37,995 bases of DNA. Origin: an uncultured Chloroflexota bacterium (GTDB lineage: Bacteria; Chloroflexota; Anaerolineae; UBA4142; SHND01). The notes beneath the pieces were generated by a model. The model was given only the letters and a program-made list of their open reading frames with translations. It made no database searches and was not told where the DNA came from. Every line of letters begins with the position of its first letter. Position 1 is the stretch's first letter. Shown in pieces: positions 24,059 to 30,787 of the stretch. Location of the stretch: assembly GCA_937870825.1 (NCBI GenBank), contig CALMZO010000392.1:1-37995 (forward strand), in the 5' to 3' direction. Both the position numbers and the translations under genes were made by a program.

Positions 24059-24110
24059 ACGTTTTACGTTTGACGTTTGACGAATGAAGCGTAAAACGTC
24101 AAACGTAAAA
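24059..24110. repeat. Inverted heptamer element of the TTTGACG family
   Basis: The left arm is ACGTTTT, ACGTTTG, ACGTTTG, ACGAATG; the right arm is CGTAAA, ACGTCAA, ACGTAAA. They are reverse complements around a short centre. It uses the same unit as the array at 1-103 but in palindromic form. It fills the junction between the aminotransferase and HPPD genes. Confidence 0.88.
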
Positions 24111-25373
24111 TCATGCGTGAATTGCGCTTGCTTCTCGAATCACATTCGCCAACCGCGCAATGCCGTCCGCGATTTTTTCGCGGGGCGCGTTGGAAAAATT
24201 CAAGCGCATACTGTTCGCGCCGCGCATACTGTTCGCGCCGCGCATACTGTTCGCGCCGCGCATACTGTTCGCGCCGCGCGTGGAATTGCGCCCGCCGCGT
24301 CCGTCCGCCGCGAACGCGAATCCCGGCACGAACGCGACGTTTTGCGCCAACGCGTCGTGCAATAATTTTTCCGTGTCCATTCCTTCAGGCAGCGTCACCC
24401 AAACAAACAATCCGCCATCGGGAATCGTCCACTGCGCGAGACCGCCGAGTTCGCGTTCCAACGCATTCAACATCAGGTCCCGCCGCGCGTGATTTGCCGC
24501 GCACAATTGTTCCAGATGCGGTTCCAAATAACCGCGCGTCAAAAATTCCGCGACGACGCGCTGAACGAGTTGCGACGATTCCAAGTCGAGCGACTCGCGC
24601 AGCACGGTGAAACGCGGCATCAGTTCACGCGGCGCGACGAGCCAGCCCAATCGCAGCGCAGGCGAAATCATTTTGGAAAACGAACCGAGATAAATTACCG
24701 CGTCGTTTTCGTCATACGCTTTCAATGCGGGAATGGCATCGCCGCAAAAACGCAGCGGCGAGTACGGCGAATCTTCAATCACGGGAATGGCGTAACGCGC
24801 CGCGAGTTCCGCCAGTTGTTCGCGTTGGCGCGCGCGCATCGAAACGCCGAGCGGATTGTGAAAATCGGGAATGGTGATGATGAGACGCGGACGATTTTTT
24901 TCGAGCGCGTATTCCAATTCATCAACGTCTATACCCTGTTCCAAATTTACGGGAATCGCCAATGCTTTCGCGCCGTGTCCTTGAATCGCTTGCAAGACTC
25001 CGGTGAACGTAAATTCTTCGACGGCAACGGATTCGCCGCCGTCTAGAAACATACGCGCGCACATTTGGAGTCCTTGTTGATTCCCGTTCGTGATAAAAAT
25101 ATCGTCCGCCGTGCATTCCACGCCGCGCGTGTGCATGTGCTGCGCGATGAGTTCTTTCAAGGGCGCGTACGGTGGACCATACTGCAAGGTGCGTGCGCCA
25201 TCGCGCGTCAACACCGCGTCAAAACATTCTTGCAGTTGCGCGCGCGGCAAATTTTCATCCGCCGGCAGACCGCCCGCGAGATTCAACACATTTGGTTTCG
25301 CCACCAACGCGAGCAAATCGCGCATGACACTGCGTTCAAGAGTTGAAACTGTTTTTGCAAGTTGATAATTCAT
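24111..25373 (-). CDS. PLP-dependent aminotransferase (aromatic/2-aminoadipate type)
   Basis: 420 residues, fold type I, of the LysN/MocR-like aminotransferase group. Features: NLAGGLPADENLP, YGPPYAPLKELI, TNGNQQGL, DFHNPLG (170-176), D201 and Y204, and the PLP lysine K234 in GSFSKMISPALRLGW. The carboxylate-binding Arg lies in NSMRLNFSNAP (387-397). Just before it the hexapeptide GANSMR is present four times (367-390), encoded by a perfect 18-bp tandem repeat. Because the gene starts an operon with HPPD, homogentisate dioxygenase and fumarylacetoacetase, its likely reaction is tyrosine to 4-hydroxyphenylpyruvate. Confidence 0.88.
   Translation of the reverse strand: MNYQLAKTVSTLERSVMRDLLALVAKPNVLNLAGGLPADENLPRAQLQECFDAVLTRDGARTLQYGPPYAPLKELIAQHMHTRGVECTADDIFITNGNQQGLQMCARMFLDGGESVAVEEFTFTGVLQAIQGHGAKALAIPVNLEQGIDVDELEYALEKNRPRLIITIPDFHNPLGVSMRARQREQLAELAARYAIPVIEDSPYSPLRFCGDAIPALKAYDENDAVIYLGSFSKMISPALRLGWLVAPRELMPRFTVLRESLDLESSQLVQRVVAEFLTRGYLEPHLEQLCAANHARRDLMLNALERELGGLAQWTIPDGGLFVWVTLPEGMDTEKLLHDALAQNVAFVPGFAFAADGRGGRNSTRGANSMRGANSMRGANSMRGANSMRLNFSNAPREKIADGIARLANVIREASAIHA
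24204..24275. repeat. 18-bp tandem repeat (4 perfect copies) in aminotransferase gene
   Basis: Four identical 18-bp units in tandem encode GANSMR four times (residues 367-390). A diverged NSTR precedes them. Perfect identity between copies, including silent sites, points to recent expansion or ongoing slippage. The repeat duplicates the motif holding the substrate-binding Arg. Confidence 0.97.
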
Positions 25374-25392
25374 AAAGCATTGAGCAATGAGC

Positions 25393-25504
25393 GTTCGTCA
25401 TTCGTCATTCGTCATTCGTCATTCGTCATTCGTCGTTCGTCATTCGTCGTTCGTCGAGTACTATAACGAACAGATGACTGAATACTGACCACTGATTACC
25501 GATT
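25393..25504. repeat. Nine-copy heptamer array ATTCGTC/GTTCGTC plus four-copy ACTGATT array
   Basis: Nine 7-bp units (25393-25455) alternate between ATTCGTC and GTTCGTC. After about 20 bp come four ACTGAAT/ACTGACC/ACTGATT/ACCGATT units (25477-25504) running to the stop codon of the Lrp gene. On the side nearest the aminotransferase, TGAGCAA/TGAGCG units also appear. The region is the upstream DNA of the tyrosine operon. Confidence 0.9.
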
Positions 25505-25505
25505 G

Positions 25506-25988
25506 CTATGCCAACGGCAGCACATTCGCCGTCTTGACTTGATTCAGCACGAGACTGGTGTGAATTTTTGACATGCCGCCGAGCGGGGTGAGTTCGCGCA
25601 TGAGAAAATGTTCAAGGTCCTGGCGATTTTTCACCGCGACTTTCAAGATCAAATCGTACTCGCCCGTGACGTGGTGGCATTCCAACACTTTGTCCAACTT
25701 GCGGAGCGCCTTGTGCATTTTTTCCACCTGTTCCGTTTGATGGAGTTGCAGCGCGATGTGAATGAAACAGAGCAAATCGAAACCGAGTTTTTCATAATTC
25801 AACATCGCCGCATAGCGTTGTATGTATCCGTCGTTTTCCAGCCGTTTCAAACGCGTGTGCGTCGCGGGCGTTGACAGGTTGATGCGTCTGGCGAGTTCGA
25901 CGGTGCTGAGATTGCCTTCCGTTTGCAGTTCGTTCAAAATGGCTTTGTCGGATTCGTCCAGCACCGAATTGCCCGAAAATTTTATCAC
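25506..25988 (-). CDS. Lrp/AsnC-family transcriptional regulator
   Basis: 160 residues. N-terminal winged HTH (about 10-60: LDESDKAILNELQTEGNLSTVELARRINLS, then HTRLKRLENDGYI) and C-terminal ligand-binding/oligomerisation RAM domain (about 70-150: LECHHVTGEYDLILKV). Such proteins sense amino acids and often control an adjacent gene. The start is GTG at 25988, preceded by GGAGG with about 6 nt spacing. It lies directly upstream of the tyrosine-degradation operon on the same strand, so aromatic amino acid sensing is a reasonable guess. A TAAAAT hexamer near 26025-26020 is a possible -10 box. Confidence 0.92.
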   Translation of the reverse strand: MIKFSGNSVLDESDKAILNELQTEGNLSTVELARRINLSTPATHTRLKRLENDGYIQRYAAMLNYEKLGFDLLCFIHIALQLHQTEQVEKMHKALRKLDKVLECHHVTGEYDLILKVAVKNRQDLEHFLMRELTPLGGMSKIHTSLVLNQVKTANVLPLA

Positions 25989-26036
25989 GCGAGACCTCCA
26001 TTCGTCAATAATTTTCCGTATTTTACCAAAAATTCA

Positions 26037-26073
26037 AAAAAAACGACAGGTCAACGTGACCTGTCGTTTTTTT
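26037..26073 (-). terminator. Rho-independent terminator after the MFS gene
   Basis: A 17-bp perfect stem (26037-26053 with 26057-26073), 3-base loop and T run on the - strand. The A run on the other side makes it formally bidirectional. It separates the MFS gene from the Lrp gene. Confidence 0.92.
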
Positions 26074-26122
26074 CTTTTCTTGAAGCGGTTCAAATGGGAC
26101 CGTGTACGAAAAATCTTTCGCG

Positions 26123-27334
26123 TCAATCCAAATGCCGTATGGTGGGAATCAGCAGCCCCGCCGCGCACACGACAGCAGTGAACAAGCCACCGACGAGAAA
26201 CACAAACGGCGCGCCAAATTGTTCCGTTGCCCAGCCCGCAAACAAAAAGCCAACGGGCAGCAAGGCGAACGAACCCATGCTGTCAATACTGACCACACGC
26301 CCCAATTTTTCGTTCGGGATTTTTTCTTGCAGCAAATTTGTCCACGCCAAATGTCCAAACTCCAACATTGCGCCGTTGACGAGCGCGGCAGCCAGCAAGA
26401 CCCAAAGCGGCGGCAGCCAGCCAAACACGCCCAACGCCAACGCCGCGACTGCCGTTCCGCCGTACATCCATAAACCGCGTTTACGAATGATGCGGCGGCG
26501 TCCCAAATAAAGTCCGCCCAGAATAAAGCCAATCGGGAATGCCGAATAAAGCAAGCCCAGGGTTTCGACACTGGCGCCCATGTTCTCACTCACCAAAAAC
26601 GGCATCGAAACGCTGTACGGACCCGAGAGTGTTACGTTCGTGAGCGCAAAAACGAGAATCGAAATCCACAACCACGGCGCCGCGAACACAACAGAAAATC
26701 CTTCGCGCAGCTCACGCAAAACGGACGCGCCTTTTTCAGAAACGGCGCGCGGAATTTTCATTCGCAGGAGCGGCAGCAAAAACAACGCGGACACAAAAAA
26801 CGAAACGCCGTTAATCAAAAACGCGAGCGGCGAACCAATCGCGGCGACGATGCCCGCGCCGACTGCCGGTCCGACGACGCGTCCAAGTTGGATGCTCATA
26901 CTCGCAAGCGAGTTCGCGCTGGGCAAATCCTCTTCGGGAACAATTTGCGGCACGAGCGCGCTGAACGCGGGTTGAAAAAATGCGTCCACGAATCCGAAAA
27001 ACAAACTCGCCGCGAAAATTTCCCAGATCTCTAATTGATTCGTGAACGCGAGAAAACTCACCAGCAGCACCACCGCGCCGCGCGCAACATCGGACGCGAG
27101 CATCAAGCCGATGCGCGAAAAACGGTCCACTGCCACGCCGCCGATGAGATAAAAAATAACGGACGGCGTAATCGCCGCCACGAGAACGCCGCCCATCAAC
27201 GTCGCGTCACCCGTTTTTTCCAACACCCACCACGCCAGCGCAATTTCGTACATGAAATCGCCGACGCGCGAAATCGTTTGTCCGAGCCAGAGGAGGAGAA
27301 AGGGACGATGGTGGAGCGAACGAAATAAAGACAT
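26123..27334 (-). CDS. MFS transporter (drug/siderophore exporter type)
   Basis: 403 residues from the ATG at 27334 (MSLFRSLHHRPFLLLWLGQTIS). About 12 membrane segments. The loop 2-3 motif is GGVAVDRFSRIGLML, and a QPAFSALVPQIVPEEDLPSANSL stretch is typical of the EntS/MFS_3 exporter group. The C-terminal half has GLWMYGG and the conserved WATEQFGAP. It should export a small molecule by proton antiport; the substrate is unknown. The start codon abuts a palindromic heptamer element. No regulator is adjacent. Confidence 0.88.
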   Translation of the reverse strand: MSLFRSLHHRPFLLLWLGQTISRVGDFMYEIALAWWVLEKTGDATLMGGVLVAAITPSVIFYLIGGVAVDRFSRIGLMLASDVARGAVVLLVSFLAFTNQLEIWEIFAASLFFGFVDAFFQPAFSALVPQIVPEEDLPSANSLASMSIQLGRVVGPAVGAGIVAAIGSPLAFLINGVSFFVSALFLLPLLRMKIPRAVSEKGASVLRELREGFSVVFAAPWLWISILVFALTNVTLSGPYSVSMPFLVSENMGASVETLGLLYSAFPIGFILGGLYLGRRRIIRKRGLWMYGGTAVAALALGVFGWLPPLWVLLAAALVNGAMLEFGHLAWTNLLQEKIPNEKLGRVVSIDSMGSFALLPVGFLFAGWATEQFGAPFVFLVGGLFTAVVCAAGLLIPTIRHLD

Positions 27335-27391
27335 GGTAGTAGGTAGCAAGCAAAAGGTAGTAGGGATACTTGCTACGTGCTACCTGCTACC
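27335..27391. repeat. Palindromic heptamer element, unit GGTAGCA (copy 2 of 3)
   Basis: The left arm GGTAGTAGGTAGCAAG (27335-27350) pairs with the right arm CTTGCTACGTGCTACCTGCTACC (27369-27391), which has one extra 7-bp unit. It contains the stop codon of the TPR gene (27375-27373) and reaches the start codon of the MFS gene. The last residues of the TPR protein (VAGST) are therefore repeat-encoded. Confidence 0.9.
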
Positions 27392-28464
27392 TCTTTCAGA
27401 TTCTCCCGCGCCATTTGTGTTTGCGGATGTTCGGCGCCGAGTGCTGCTTGAAAAATTTCCAACGCGCGTTCAAACAATGCGCGCGCGTCGTCATGTTTGC
27501 CTTGTGCTTGCAAGAGAACGCCGAGATTGTTCATGCTCAACGCGGTGTCGGGATGTTCGGCGCCGAACAATTTTTGCTTGATGGCGAGCGTGCGGCGCAT
27601 CAACGTCTCTGCTTCCGCGTAATCGCCGCGCATAAAACGAACATTGCCGAGATTGTGCACGAGCGCCGCGATTTCGTAATGTCCGGCAGGATAAATTTGT
27701 TCGTACTCGCGCAACACATAGCGATAGATTTTTTCCGAATCGTCGTACCGTTCCAACCCGTCGAGAACGCCCGCGTACGCGACCGCATCCGCGAGCGCGT
27801 AGGGATGCGTTTCGCCCAAATGCTTGGCGCGAATTTCCCACGCTTTGCGCGCGGGTTTTTCGCCTGCCGCAAAATTTTCGCGCGCATGTTCCAGACCGCC
27901 GAGATTGTGATACAGCGACGCGGTGGAAATGTGTTCGTGTCCGTATTCGCGTTCGATGTTTGCTAACGCCGTCTCGTACAAGATTTTCGCATCGTCGAAC
28001 TTGCCGGTGTATTTGTAAAGGATGCCGAGATTGTTGCGCGCGTTGGATGCTTCGTCGCTCGCTTCGCCGAACGTTTCGACGGCGAACGTCAGCGCGCGTT
28101 TCAAAATGGTTTCGGCTTCGGGATAGCGCGCGAGGTGACGCTGCAAATTGCCGAGCCGACTCCACGCTTCGAGCCGAACGTGCGCGGCATCGTCACCCGA
28201 AAAATTTTCGCCCAGCGCGTCGAGGATATTAACGGCGCGCTGTGCCGCCTCGAGCGCGCTGTCATAGTCGCCGCGTTCGTCGCGGATAGATGCGAGAACA
28301 TTCAGCAAGTTCGCCGCGTCGGGAGAATTGACACCTTCGGTATCTTGAAAAATCTCTACCGCTTGCGCGCCAAGATTTTCCGCGCGTTCCAAATCGCCTT
28401 GCGCGCGAGACTCTATTGCTTGATTGAACACTTCAACGGCGTGGTCGGTGGGGGCGGGCATCAT
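27373..28464 (-). CDS. Tetratricopeptide-repeat protein (kinesin-light-chain-like)
   Basis: 363 residues composed of roughly eight 42-residue TPR units of the kinesin-light-chain type, each with the pattern ALNNLG....G.Y..A..LY..AL. Clear examples are NNLGILYKYTGKFDDAKILYE, HNLGNVRFMRGDYAEAETLM and NNLGVLLQAQGKHDDARALFE. There is no signal peptide and no catalytic domain, so it is probably a cytoplasmic scaffold. ATG at 28464 (a second ATG follows at once). The C-terminus runs into the palindromic element. Confidence 0.87.
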   Translation of the reverse strand: MMPAPTDHAVEVFNQAIESRAQGDLERAENLGAQAVEIFQDTEGVNSPDAANLLNVLASIRDERGDYDSALEAAQRAVNILDALGENFSGDDAAHVRLEAWSRLGNLQRHLARYPEAETILKRALTFAVETFGEASDEASNARNNLGILYKYTGKFDDAKILYETALANIEREYGHEHISTASLYHNLGGLEHARENFAAGEKPARKAWEIRAKHLGETHPYALADAVAYAGVLDGLERYDDSEKIYRYVLREYEQIYPAGHYEIAALVHNLGNVRFMRGDYAEAETLMRRTLAIKQKLFGAEHPDTALSMNNLGVLLQAQGKHDDARALFERALEIFQAALGAEHPQTQMARENLKEVAGST

Positions 28465-28476
28465 TTGCAAATTGTT

Positions 28477-28519
28477 GTAGGGGCGATTTCGAATCTTTGA
28501 TTCGCTGAATCGCCCCTAC
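28477..28519. repeat. Palindromic element with GTAGGGGCGATT arms
   Basis: Perfect 12-bp outer arms (28477-28488 and 28508-28519) and a nested CGAATC/GATTCG stem. It lies 12 bp upstream of the TPR start. Only one copy is seen in the window. Its form suggests a dispersed palindromic repeat. Confidence 0.85.
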
Positions 28520-28543
28520 GCGCGTGGGTGTGCCGATAGTAAC

Positions 28544-28573
28544 AAAAAAGACGCTGCTGAGCAACGTCTTTTT
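28544..28573 (-). terminator. Terminator downstream of the small repeat peptide gene
   Basis: Stem AAAAAGACG/CGTCTTTTT extended by TGCT/AGCA after one mismatch, followed by T's on the - strand. It lies about 150 nt after the stop of the 62-residue gene and before the TPR gene. Confidence 0.82.
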
Positions 28574-28721
28574 GTTTCGTTCCCGTCGCTCTGCAATTGT
28601 TCGCTGCTCCCACTTGGCGGACTTGCGCGCTTTAGTTGTGACTGGCACCGAGTCATTCAGTCAACGGCGCCCGGGCTTGCAGTCCGCCGAGATTGGGGTA
28701 AAGCGGGACACCTGCGGAATT

Positions 28722-28910
28722 TTACGCTTTGACTTTCAGCCCGCCGAGGTTGTGGTTGGCAGAGAGCATTTCGTTCAACTGCGGTTTCACCTTCAGCCCG
28801 CCGAGATTGTGGTTGGCGGCCAGCATTTCCGTCAACTGCGGTTTCACTTTCAGCCCGCCCTGGTTGTGGTTGGCGGAGAGCATTTCGGTGAGAATGACTT
28901 GGGTTTTCAT
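28722..28910 (-). CDS. 62-residue peptide made of three 19-residue repeats
   Basis: No family recognised. After MKTQVI the peptide is three copies of a 19-residue unit with consensus PQLTEMLSANHNLGGLKVK (the first copy lacks PQ and has NHNQGG). The 57-bp DNA units are nearly identical. There is no Cys, no signal peptide and no membrane segment. The ATG at 28910 is strongly supported by AAGGAGA about 8 nt upstream. After the TAA the same frame continues into a decayed unit (NLGGLQARAPLTE, then stop), so the array once had a fourth copy. It lies downstream of a SAM methyltransferase and of one copy of the 87-bp element. Repeated short peptides of this kind can be precursors of modified peptides or binding modules; neither is shown here. 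Confidence 0.8.
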   Translation of the reverse strand: MKTQVILTEMLSANHNQGGLKVKPQLTEMLAANHNLGGLKVKPQLNEMLSANHNLGGLKVKA

Positions 28911-28972
28911 TTTGGATTCTCCTTTTGGTTTGGAAACTTTTCGTTTCCGAATCTGTTTTTGTTCCTTACGAT

Positions 28973-29057
28973 GCCGCCATTAAACCATCAAAGCCCGGGC
29001 GTGACATCGTGGAAATGTACGGAGGTCTCGAAAATCAGTACGGAGATTTTGTACGGA
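28973..29057 (-). promoter_or_regulatory. 87-bp repeated upstream element, copy 1
   Basis: Three direct TCCGTAC heptamers on the - strand (29057-29051, 29044-29038, 29023-29017), then CACGATGTCA and TTTAATGGCGGCA. It begins 12 nt after the methyltransferase stop and ends 63 nt before the 62-residue gene. Copies 2 and 3 are at 29993-30078 and 35519-35605 in the same orientation. Confidence 0.8.
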
Positions 29058-29068
29058 AGAGTACAATG

Positions 29069-29890
29069 TCAGGCGCGGACGGCGATGACTTCAAGATATT
29101 CGGCTTCAATACACGTTGTGCCATTTGCGCTGCGATTGTGCGCGGACCAGTGCTGTTCCAAATCGCGGCGAAGGGCTGATTGCCCGTCGGCATCCAGCGC
29201 GGCAAAGGCGCGGTTGGTGGGACCGTAGTATTGGCGAAAGACCTCAACAACCTCTGACGGACCGAACGGGTATTCCCAAGCCGGATAGTATTTCGCAGTC
29301 ATGCGTAGGTCTGCAATCCCCTCGCTGAACCTCTCGCTGACCTTTGCTCTATCGCCCCACAGGACAGGTGAAGCCATCAACGGCGACGGCGGCACATGCT
29401 TGCCATTGATCTTGAACATTTGCCCGATGAATCCGGTGGGCGTCCAATTGACCATGATGATGCGTCCACCCGGGCGCGTGACGCGCTTGAGCTCGGCGGC
29501 GACGCGGTCGGGGCGCGGCGCAAACATGGCACCGACTAAACTAATGACCGTATCGAAAGAAGCATCGGGATAAGGCAAGTCTTCCGCATCGCCTTCATCA
29601 AATTGCACGGTCAATCCTTCTTCTGCGGCGCGGGCGCGCGCGTCCGCGATAAGGTTGCTTGCGATGTCAATGCCCGTGACATGGACGCCTGCACGCGCCA
29701 TAGGAATGCTGAGCTGCCCCGCGCCGCATGCCACATCAAGTACATTCGTGTCGGGTTGAATTTGTAGGTTTTGCAGAATCTCTAGCGCGCCTGGCTCCAT
29801 GTATGTGGCGAACTTGGTATAGTTGCCGGACATCCAAGTGGCTTTGAGTTTGGCTTTGAGCACTTGCATTTCGGGAGTTAATTCGTTCAT
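29069..29890 (-). CDS. Class I SAM-dependent methyltransferase (UbiE-like)
   Basis: 273 residues. A Rossmann methyltransferase core with motif [17 protein letters not shown], motif [13 protein letters not shown], the [16 protein letters not shown] segment and post-motif [14 protein letters not shown]. The C-terminal part (about 180-273) probably forms the acceptor-binding lid. The substrate is unknown. The ATG at 29890 has a very strong ribosome-binding site (AAGGAGG). The promoter, ribosome-binding site and first five codons (MNELT) are near-copies of those of the lipoprotein gene upstream. It is followed by an 87-bp element and the 62-residue repeat peptide. Confidence 0.9.
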   Translation of the reverse strand: MNELTPEMQVLKAKLKATWMSGNYTKFATYMEPGALEILQNLQIQPDTNVLDVACGAGQLSIPMARAGVHVTGIDIASNLIADARARAAEEGLTVQFDEGDAEDLPYPDASFDTVISLVGAMFAPRPDRVAAELKRVTRPGGRIIMVNWTPTGFIGQMFKINGKHVPPSPLMASPVLWGDRAKVSERFSEGIADLRMTAKYYPAWEYPFGPSEVVEVFRQYYGPTNRAFAALDADGQSALRRDLEQHWSAHNRSANGTTCIEAEYLEVIAVRA

Positions 29891-29931
29891 GTTTCCTCCT
29901 TGCGGTTTGAATCTGGGTTGTTAGGGTCACC

Positions 29932-29965
29932 ATGCTACTTGCCAAGTGTGAAATAAACGTGATAT
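29932..29965 (-). promoter_or_regulatory. SARP-type promoter of the methyltransferase gene
   Basis: On the - strand, ATATCACG (29965-29958) and ATTTCACA (29954-29947) are spaced 11 bp apart, then 9 bp, then TAGCAT (29937-29932). Direct repeats at 11-bp pitch ending 8-9 bp before the -10 box are the known layout of SARP-activated promoters. A near-copy lies at 30711-30743. Leader of about 35 nt. Confidence 0.6.
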
Positions 29966-29992
29966 GGCGCGCGCACTTTGCATTGATTTCGT

Positions 29993-30078
29993 GCGCCTAT
30001 TAAATCCGAAAGAGACGCCCTTGACATCGTGGAAAGATAGGTAGGTCCGAAAAATTGGTACGGAGATTTTTGTACGGA
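29993..30078 (-). promoter_or_regulatory. 87-bp repeated upstream element, copy 2
   Basis: Two intact TCCGTAC heptamers (30078-30072, 30064-30058), a decayed third (TACCTAT at 30043-30037), then CACGATGTCA and TTTAATAGGCGCAC. It begins 12 nt after the lipoprotein stop and ends 28 nt before the SARP-type repeats of the methyltransferase promoter. Confidence 0.78.
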
Positions 30079-30089
30079 TGCGTGCACCG

Positions 30090-30668
30090 CTATTCCGGCG
30101 TACTCAACCACTGAAACGAGTCGAAAAATTTTTGCGGGGTTGCGGTGTCCACCTGCGCAGTGCGCGCCACCACTACGAGTTGATACGGACGCGTCTTGTT
30201 GAGATAAACTCGCCCCGCGACGACACCCGCGCCATCAGAGTTTCCCACGCTCGGAAAAGTCCCGCGAAACTGAATCCCGAACGCGTCGTCAAGAAAAATG
30301 TCTCTCTTGTTGCTGATGGTTGCGCCGAGCGCTTCAAGGGTCTGCAAAACCTCTCCTTCGACCGCCCCGACAGGATTTGCCTCAGCAAGATGGGGCACCG
30401 GATAATCTGTATAGGTAATCGAGTAGTGATACGCGCCGTGTTGGAGCGTAAAGACATGCGCCTCAATCGGACCCAACGGCGTACTGGTGACATTGACAGA
30501 TTCCTGCATGGCGCCGGGAACACGTACTGAGAAATTTCCGGCTGCCGATGTAAAAGTAACCCATTCGTCTTTCGGTACACTGCATGCCGCGAGCAATGCA
30601 ATCAAGACAATTGCCAACAAGTGTTGCACTGGTTTCATTTTTGAATCTGCTTGTGTCAATTCGTTCAT
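30090..30668 (-). CDS. Small secreted lipoprotein
   Basis: 192 residues. A signal peptide with lipobox LLAAC (lipidated C29) is followed by a globular domain with FTSAAGNFSVRVPGAMQE at its start; no characterised family recognised. The ATG at 30668 has a strong GAGGAGG ribosome-binding site. A second Met (30638, MKPVQHLLAIVLI) is the more natural signal-peptide start but lacks such a site. The extra ten residues (MNELTQADSK) begin like the methyltransferase N-terminus, suggesting that an expression cassette was copied in front of the lipoprotein gene. It lies between the SARP regulator and the methyltransferase. Confidence 0.8.
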   Translation of the reverse strand: MNELTQADSKMKPVQHLLAIVLIALLAACSVPKDEWVTFTSAAGNFSVRVPGAMQESVNVTSTPLGPIEAHVFTLQHGAYHYSITYTDYPVPHLAEANPVGAVEGEVLQTLEALGATISNKRDIFLDDAFGIQFRGTFPSVGNSDGAGVVAGRVYLNKTRPYQLVVVARTAQVDTATPQKFFDSFQWLSTPE

Positions 30669-30710
30669 GTTTCCTCCTCGCGGTTTGAATCTGGATTTTT
30701 ATGCTCACAA

Positions 30711-30743
30711 TCCTACTCGCCCGGCGTGATATAAGCGTGATAT
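30711..30743 (-). promoter_or_regulatory. SARP-type promoter of the lipoprotein gene
   Basis: On the - strand, two perfect ATATCACG repeats (30743-30736 and 30732-30725) at 11-bp pitch, then exactly 8 bp, then TAGGAT (30716-30711) as -10. No -35 box is visible, as expected for an activator-dependent promoter. It lies between the SARP gene terminator and the lipoprotein start. Confidence 0.65.
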
Positions 30744-30754
30744 GGCGCATGAGA

Positions 30755-30787
30755 TAAAAAAAAGACCTGACGAAATTCGTCAGGTCT
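30755..30787 (-). terminator. Terminator of the SARP regulator gene
   Basis: Stem AGACCTGACGAA/TTCGTCAGGTCT with a one-base centre (effectively a small loop), followed by eight T's on the - strand. The TGA stop of the SARP gene (30782-30780) lies inside the stem. Confidence 0.92.

Noticed and set aside
22923..24059. Long + strand ORF of 378 codons
   Set aside because: It is the shadow of 4-hydroxyphenylpyruvate dioxygenase, which has all three iron ligands.
29017..29057. TCCGTAC repeats as a CRISPR- or iteron-type origin
   Set aside because: Only three units per copy, three copies at gene junctions, and no replication gene nearby.
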